Assembly: GCA_002706985.1 (NCBI GenBank)
Contig: PAKP01000054.1
Location: 1 to 37,450 of the forward strand
Direction: 5' to 3'
From: Sneathiella sp.
Lineage (GTDB): Bacteria > Pseudomonadota > Alphaproteobacteria > Sneathiellales > Sneathiellaceae
DNA: 37,450 nt
This document shows positions 33,564 to 37,450 of this stretch, piece after piece (position 1 is the stretch's first letter; every line of letters starts with the position of its first letter). The notes beneath the pieces are model-generated. The model saw only the letters and a list, made by a program, of their open reading frames with translations, was not told the origin of the DNA and ran no database searches. The position numbers and the translations under genes were made by a program.

Positions 33564-34160
33564 TTATTTCTTGAGGGCTTTCTCGACAAAATACAATCTG
33601 TCCTGACCCCAGAACAACTCGTCATCAATAATGTAGGTCGGGGCACCAAACACGCCACGTTCAATTGCCCGGGCAGTATTCTGTTCATAAAGTGTGGCAA
33701 TTTCAGGTGCCTGACTGTCTTTCAGAAGTTTCTCACCATCAAATCCGGCACGATCAGCGACATCAATTACGGTGCTTTCGTCGGAGATATTACCTTCGTC
33801 GATCCAGACAAGACGCTGAAAAAGCCCTGTAAGCTCCATGGCGTCTCCGCCCGCCTGTACAACGGACGTGACCATCTGGGCGGCCATCTGGTCGGATGCC
33901 GGGAAGAACTTCGGGTGCGTATTAATAGGAATGCCCAGTTCCTCGCGCCAGCGGGCAATTTCCATCAAACGGTATGCCTGTCGCTGCGGGCTGCGCTTTC
34001 CAAGGGGCAGTCCGCCTGTTGCAGCAAAAATCTTGCCGTAGTTTACGGGTATGACGTTGATTTTGGCGTTATTCTCAGCGACCATTTTCACAAAGCGGTC
34101 ATGCCCGAGAAAGGCCCATGGGGAAACGAGGGTTAAATAGTAGTCGATTGTTTTTGTCAC
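33564..34160 (-). CDS. 2-hydroxychromene-2-carboxylate isomerase-like, DsbA/kappa-GST fold
   Basis: A 198-residue protein started by GTG at 34160, necessary because the first strand and active serine are at the very N-terminus (YYLTLVSPWAFLG, S13). The kappa-class glutathione transferase/HCCA isomerase pattern follows: a helical insertion (about 60-130) and the cis-proline block GVFGAPTYIIDDELFWGQDR. The Cys of DsbA is replaced by Ser, as in true HCCA isomerases, which use glutathione in naphthalene breakdown; no aromatic pathway genes lie nearby. A 9-base-pair hairpin abuts the start codon. Confidence 0.87.
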   Translation of the reverse strand: MTKTIDYYLTLVSPWAFLGHDRFVKMVAENNAKINVIPVNYGKIFAATGGLPLGKRSPQRQAYRLMEIARWREELGIPINTHPKFFPASDQMAAQMVTSVVQAGGDAMELTGLFQRLVWIDEGNISDESTVIDVADRAGFDGEKLLKDSQAPEIATLYEQNTARAIERGVFGAPTYIIDDELFWGQDRLYFVEKALKK

Positions 34161-34195
34161 AAGGCAATCCCGTTTTTATTGTTTTCGATTGCCTT
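34161..34195 (-). promoter_or_regulatory. Hairpin sequestering the HCCA-isomerase-like start region
   Basis: AAGGCAATC (34161-34169) and GATTGCCTT (34187-34195) are perfect complements over nine bases with a 17-base loop. On the minus strand the second arm runs straight into the GTG codon at 34160 and holds part of the only GGGA that could be a ribosome binding site. No T run follows, so it is not a normal terminator. Confidence 0.5.
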
Positions 34196-34206
34196 AAGTT
34201 TAAGGG

Positions 34207-35328
34207 TCAATGAAGGCGCTTGGGAAGTAGTTTTTCCATCAAATCTTCCAAAGATATCTCACTATCAAGACCATATGTCTCGGCAACCCGGCCGATCAGG
34301 CGCTGTCGGAAATTGTCAAGATCGGCGCGCGGATGATAATGGGCTGCCTTTCGATGTTCTTCCATGGCGGTCCGGAAGGCCGTGTAAAGATAGGGAGGCA
34401 GTTCAGCCCGATCATACAGACGCTGAAATCCGAGATATCCGCGACCGGAGGTGAGCGAGACAACCCGCTTCTTCGAGATGCCGGACGCATGACCGAGCGC
34501 TGCCGCAAAAAAGGAGTGGTTCCCTGCTATCAGCACGCGCAGCATCAATGTCGCTGTCAGGCGGCCTTCGCGATCAAGCGCGATGCATTTCTTTTTTTGC
34601 TCATGGTCTGTCATGCGCCTTTCCAGCGTTTTCGAGAGAGCCTTCTCCCGCGCGTTCATGATCTTGCGCACAGAAGTGGATTCCGAAACCGGGTTCCGGT
34701 CCATGAGTATCTGTTTGTATTCCATAGAAATTACATCAAACATCCGGGTGACGAAACCTGCCGGCAGAAAGGGGCGCTGGACCAGCAGTTTTTGTATCGG
34801 ATCAATGTCCCCAAAACGGCCAAGGATATTATCGTAAGCCGTTTCGCCGATAATCGCCGTTTCATTTTTTAGGCAGACCTTGATCGCAGAATAGCATCCA
34901 TCCTCCGCGATCCAGCCGGTTGATTTGACACCGAGATGTGGGCGTCCGGCAATGGCTGTTTGCTTGTTGTTGCTGGCTGTTTGCAGAATCTCCCATAAGT
35001 CCTCATCTGTCAGAACAGGGGAATATGTGGCGACGGGAAGCGAGATTTCTTCCACATCCAGGGCCAGCTTCATAGCAGACTCATGAGACAGAAACTCACA
35101 AGATTTCACTGCTTCAGAAATTGTCTGGCGGACTGCCTTATCTATGTCGTTGACAAAATAGTCGATTAACGCTGATGTCAGCTCTAGGTCTTCGCCCGCA
35201 AGCTTTTCCGCCGCAAACTCCATCGCGGCCGTACGGGCAGCATTGACCCGTTTCGGCGTTGGCATCTTTGCAAACATCGCGGCGATACGATCGCCATAAA
35301 TGGAAGAATCAGCCAGCATCGTTTTCAT
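34207..35328 (-). CDS. DUF2336 domain protein
   Basis: A 373-residue, mainly helical cytoplasmic protein of unknown function, from a family found chiefly in Alphaproteobacteria. The conserved features I recognise are the N-terminal RVNAARTAAMEFAAEKL region, the VARSPVLTDEDL-type block (here TYSPVLTDEDLWEI), and the run of short amphipathic, HEAT-like helices between about 60 and 230. It has no signal peptide, membrane segment or known catalytic motif. It follows dgt by 72 bases on the same strand, and a long imperfect hairpin ends 2 bases before its ATG. Confidence 0.8.
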   Translation of the reverse strand: MKTMLADSSIYGDRIAAMFAKMPTPKRVNAARTAAMEFAAEKLAGEDLELTSALIDYFVNDIDKAVRQTISEAVKSCEFLSHESAMKLALDVEEISLPVATYSPVLTDEDLWEILQTASNNKQTAIAGRPHLGVKSTGWIAEDGCYSAIKVCLKNETAIIGETAYDNILGRFGDIDPIQKLLVQRPFLPAGFVTRMFDVISMEYKQILMDRNPVSESTSVRKIMNAREKALSKTLERRMTDHEQKKKCIALDREGRLTATLMLRVLIAGNHSFFAAALGHASGISKKRVVSLTSGRGYLGFQRLYDRAELPPYLYTAFRTAMEEHRKAAHYHPRADLDNFRQRLIGRVAETYGLDSEISLEDLMEKLLPKRLH

Positions 35329-35330
35329 TG

Positions 35331-35365
35331 CCTGAAACCAAAAATATAATTTTAGGATATTCAGG
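35331..35365 (-). promoter_or_regulatory. Long imperfect hairpin abutting the DUF2336 start codon
   Basis: CCTGAA (35331-35336) pairs with TTCAGG (35360-35365), and inside it CCAAAAAT (35338-35345) pairs with ATTTTAGG (35349-35356) with a single mismatch and a 3-base loop. In the transcript the final AGG of the outer stem is the only ribosome-binding candidate and sits 2 bases before the ATG at 35328. No U tract follows. Confidence 0.5.
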
Positions 35366-35400
35366 TTAACAGGTAGTTACCGACGGTTTATTGGTGCAGG

Positions 35401-36735
35401 TTATTCTATGCCCCGGATTTCACGAAACTGGCGTACCGCGAATGAGTCGGTCATGCCCGATACGAAATCGGTAATGCCGAGAAGCCAGTCATATCGGCTA
35501 CGCTTCTGCTTATCCCCATCCGGAAAGAGTGTCATCAGGACACTGGAGCGGGGGTTCATTGGTGTGCCGTCTGCCTGATAGTTTTCCCAATCCAAGTTGG
35601 CTTCGTAAAATGCATCAAGAAGGGTGTTCAGGATTTCCGCGCCGCTCAGTTCAGCCTGAATCCGTTCCGGATGGCGGTATATTTCACGTTGGCAGAGGGC
35701 ATATATCTCGTCGAAGATCTTCGCCCTGCGGGAGTGATGCAAGAGATCGCCCTTAAAGTTTCCGGCGAGAATTTCGCTTTCGCAGTCCTTGAAGATATCG
35801 GAAACTTCCCCGATCAGCCTGCCGATACATTTTGCCCTGAGATAGGAAATTCTCTCTGTCGGATCCTCGACCTCGGCATAGCGTTTGGGCGGACTGCCAA
35901 GTATACGCATCATCAAATCTTCCGTTTCCGCGTAGTTAAGCCGACCAAGCTTATATCCATCCTCAATATCGACAACGCTGTAGCAGATGTCATCAGCAGC
36001 CTCGACCAGATAGGTGAGGGGATGGCGACTCCAGTAGTCATCTGTCCCCCGTTGTAGGAGTTCCAGTTCGCGTGCGATTTCACGGAAGGCATCTAGTTCG
36101 GACTGCATTACGCCAAATTTCTTGCCGCCGCTGTCCCCCGCGGCGGGTTCTTCTACAATGGACGTTCGCGGATATTTCATGAAGGTTCCAAGGGTGGCAT
36201 AAGTCAGCCGAAGCCCCCCTGAATTCCGCCAGTTCTGGAGTTTTGTCAAAACACGGAAGCCCTGTGCATTGCCTTCGAACATTTCAAAATCGCAAATCTG
36301 CGCATGGTTCAATCCATCGACACGGCCCGTGGCATTGGCGCCATTTTTGAACCAGTAGCGGATTATTTCCTCACCGAAATGACCAAAGGGCGGGTTGCCG
36401 ATATCATGGGCAAGGCACGCCGCGGATACGATATGGCCGAAGTCGGCCGGGCTGTAATCGCTGTCCTTCAAGTGACGGTCTATAATAACCTGCCCAGCGT
36501 TGGCACCGAGCGAACGGCCCACGGATGCAACCTCCATGGAATGGGTCAGGCGGGTGCGCACATAATCACTCTCCGCCAGGGTATGAACCTGGGTCTTGTC
36601 CTGCAGGCGCCGAAAGGCCGAGGAGAAGACAATTCGGTCCTGATCCTTGTGAAACGGACTGCGCGAGGCCAGCACGGGATCATTGTGATCCTGTCCGTAT
36701 CGCTTGGTCGAGAGGAGTTTATTCCAGTTCATCAT
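35401..36735 (-). CDS. dgt: Deoxyguanosinetriphosphate triphosphohydrolase (dGTPase)-like HD hydrolase
   Basis: A 444-residue HD-domain enzyme. The metal-binding histidine of the first motif is in RLTHSMEVASVGR (H65), the HD pair is CLAHDIGNPPFGH (H109-D110), and the third conserved histidine/aspartate region follows around VEAADDICYSVVDIEDGYK. N-terminal FSSAFRRLQDKTQVH is a hallmark of the dGTPase family, which releases inorganic triphosphate from dNTPs. The initiation codon is either ATG at 36735 or the next one at 36732; the ribosome binding site is weak. A second gene lies 94 bases upstream. Confidence 0.93.
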   Translation of the reverse strand: MMNWNKLLSTKRYGQDHNDPVLASRSPFHKDQDRIVFSSAFRRLQDKTQVHTLAESDYVRTRLTHSMEVASVGRSLGANAGQVIIDRHLKDSDYSPADFGHIVSAACLAHDIGNPPFGHFGEEIIRYWFKNGANATGRVDGLNHAQICDFEMFEGNAQGFRVLTKLQNWRNSGGLRLTYATLGTFMKYPRTSIVEEPAAGDSGGKKFGVMQSELDAFREIARELELLQRGTDDYWSRHPLTYLVEAADDICYSVVDIEDGYKLGRLNYAETEDLMMRILGSPPKRYAEVEDPTERISYLRAKCIGRLIGEVSDIFKDCESEILAGNFKGDLLHHSRRAKIFDEIYALCQREIYRHPERIQAELSGAEILNTLLDAFYEANLDWENYQADGTPMNPRSSVLMTLFPDGDKQKRSRYDWLLGITDFVSGMTDSFAVRQFREIRGIE

Positions 36736-36829
36736 GCGGTTAAGCTACTTCACAACTGTTTACCATAAAATGAATATTTGTCTGGAAAGCAGGAAATTCA
36801 ATTACTTGTCAATCCGTCTGCCGGTATTT

Positions 36830-37183
36830 TCAGCTTTGGCCCCATCCCGGATAGGTGACAATCAGCTCACTCAAGAGGGTGCGGTTATTCTTGTCCATGG
36901 ACTGGATGGCGAGGGAGAGGCTTCCAAGGCCTTCCCCAAAGAGTTCATCCGCAATATGTCCTTCCCACAGCGCGACAAGGATCATGAGCATGCGCCGTTG
37001 GGCATGGGATAGCTTCAATCCGCCGCTGTCTGCTTGATCCTCGCGGATCACATCAATAGCGGGATTCAGATCATAATGGCCTTGCGCATCTTGGATATCA
37101 CCGGTTTCAGCAGTGAAATACCATTCAAGCTGGTTATAGCGGATGGCGTCTTTTAAATTCTCTAAAAATGCGGTTTCGTTCAA
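36830..37183 (-). CDS. Hypothetical protein upstream of dgt
   Basis: A 117-residue protein I do not recognise. The first in-frame start is TTG at 37183, supported by AAGAG about six bases upstream; the next methionine is deep inside at KLSHAQRRMLMILVALWEG. The first half is acidic and aromatic (LEWYFTAETGDIQDAQGHYDL), and the second half has two amphipathic helices, one rich in Leu and Met. It has no signal peptide or transmembrane segment. It is upstream of dgt on the same strand and divergent from the riboswitch, so it may be co-expressed with dgt. Confidence 0.6.
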   Translation of the reverse strand: MNETAFLENLKDAIRYNQLEWYFTAETGDIQDAQGHYDLNPAIDVIREDQADSGGLKLSHAQRRMLMILVALWEGHIADELFGEGLGSLSLAIQSMDKNNRTLLSELIVTYPGWGQS

Positions 37184-37243
37184 TGGATACTCTTACAATA
37201 AACCTCAAAGGGTGGCGCAAAACTAATATGAATATGGATAGAC

Positions 37244-37271
37244 TTGCAAACGGAGAAAACATCTTTACATT
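37244..37271 (+). promoter_or_regulatory. Candidate promoter for the FMN riboswitch transcript
   Basis: TTGCAA (37244-37249) and TACATT (37266-37271) with a 16-base spacer, about 33 bases before the riboswitch. Confidence 0.5.
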
Positions 37272-37303
37272 AAAAACTGATATTCCTTCTACAATAGAAG
37301 GAG

Positions 37304-37440
37304 TGTTCTCAGGGCAGGGTGAAAGTCCCTACCGGCGGTAAAGAACAGGCTTTGTTCAAGCCCGCGAGCGCCCGCTTCGGCGGGGTCAGCAGATTCGGTG
37401 TAAATCCGAAGCCGACGGTCATAGTCCGGATGGAAGAGAA
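37304..37440 (+). ncRNA. FMN riboswitch (RFN element)
   Basis: The conserved RFN segments are visible in order: CAGGGCAGGGTGAAAGTCCC, ACCGGCGGTA, the variable P3-P5 region with GCCCGCGAGCGC, then CAGCAGATTCGGTGTAAATC, CCGAAGCCGACGGTCATAGT and the 3' end CCGGATGGAAGAGA. The aptamer binds flavin mononucleotide and represses riboflavin synthesis or transport genes by terminating or blocking translation. Its expression platform and gene lie to the right, beyond the window. Confidence 0.95.
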
Positions 37441-37450
37441 CAGGAAGAAA

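Noticed and set aside
1..37450. CRISPR arrays, insertion sequences, integrases, tRNA or rRNA genes
   Set aside because: I looked for regularly spaced repeats, transposase motifs and cloverleaf patterns and saw none; a dedicated search could still reveal a degenerate element.

Overview
This window looks like chromosomal DNA from an alphaproteobacterium of moderate GC (low to mid 50s percent by eye). The support is phylogenetic flavour rather than a marker gene: a class I lysyl-tRNA synthetase, DUF2794 and DUF2336 proteins, an SCO1/PCu(A)C copper-chaperone pair, a beta-alanine:pyruvate-type transaminase beside an XRE-cupin regulator, and an alphaproteobacterial DinG-like helicase with a long N-terminal extension. 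A marine or soil heterotroph is a reasonable inference; I cannot name the genus. No tRNA, rRNA, insertion sequence, integrase, phage gene or CRISPR array is visible. Genes are packed tightly, and several convergent pairs touch or overlap at their stop codons.

Layout. 1-3056: end of a type-10-like 3-hydroxyacyl-CoA dehydrogenase (SDR), pterin carbinolamine dehydratase, spermidine synthase, RsmJ rRNA methyltransferase and ThpR. 3087-7016: TesA-like esterase divergent from a YbbA/YbbP-type ABC exporter. 7021-8444: a small secreted EF-hand protein divergent from a Bax-inhibitor-1 family membrane protein, a possible calcium pair. 8473-11840: M81 (MlrC-like) metallopeptidase, TTC38-like TPR protein and Mpo1-like membrane protein. 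11850-13289: DUF2794, MsrB and a cupin. 13286-17078: a four-gene peptide/nickel-type ABC importer (two ATPases, two permeases) with no binding protein. 17287-18464: SCO and PCu(A)C chaperones for cytochrome oxidase copper, ended by a terminator.

18463-22309: FAS1-like acyl-CoA hydratase, CHAD protein, sterol-desaturase-family hydroxylase, a C-terminally truncated 3-hydroxyisobutyrate-dehydrogenase-like protein and a TerB-like protein. 22371-26853: DinG-like helicase divergent from class I LysRS. 26858-29281: class IV aminotransferase divergent from DUF952 and pyrD. 29283-31408: XRE-cupin regulator divergent from an omega-transaminase. 31436-32597: a ferric-iron binding protein behind two near-identical Fur-like boxes. 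32607-37183: alpha/beta hydrolase, HCCA-isomerase-like thioredoxin-fold protein, DUF2336 protein, dGTPase and one unrecognised protein, all on the minus strand. The right edge (37304-37440) is an FMN riboswitch whose regulated gene lies outside the window.

Most of the content is core metabolism and maintenance, and I see no clear multi-gene defence or biosynthetic island. The best leads are the EF-hand/BI-1 pair, the duplicated operator at the iron gene, two hairpins abutting the start codons of adjacent minus-strand genes, the truncated dehydrogenase, the binding-protein-less importer, and the M81-TTC38-Mpo1 cluster.
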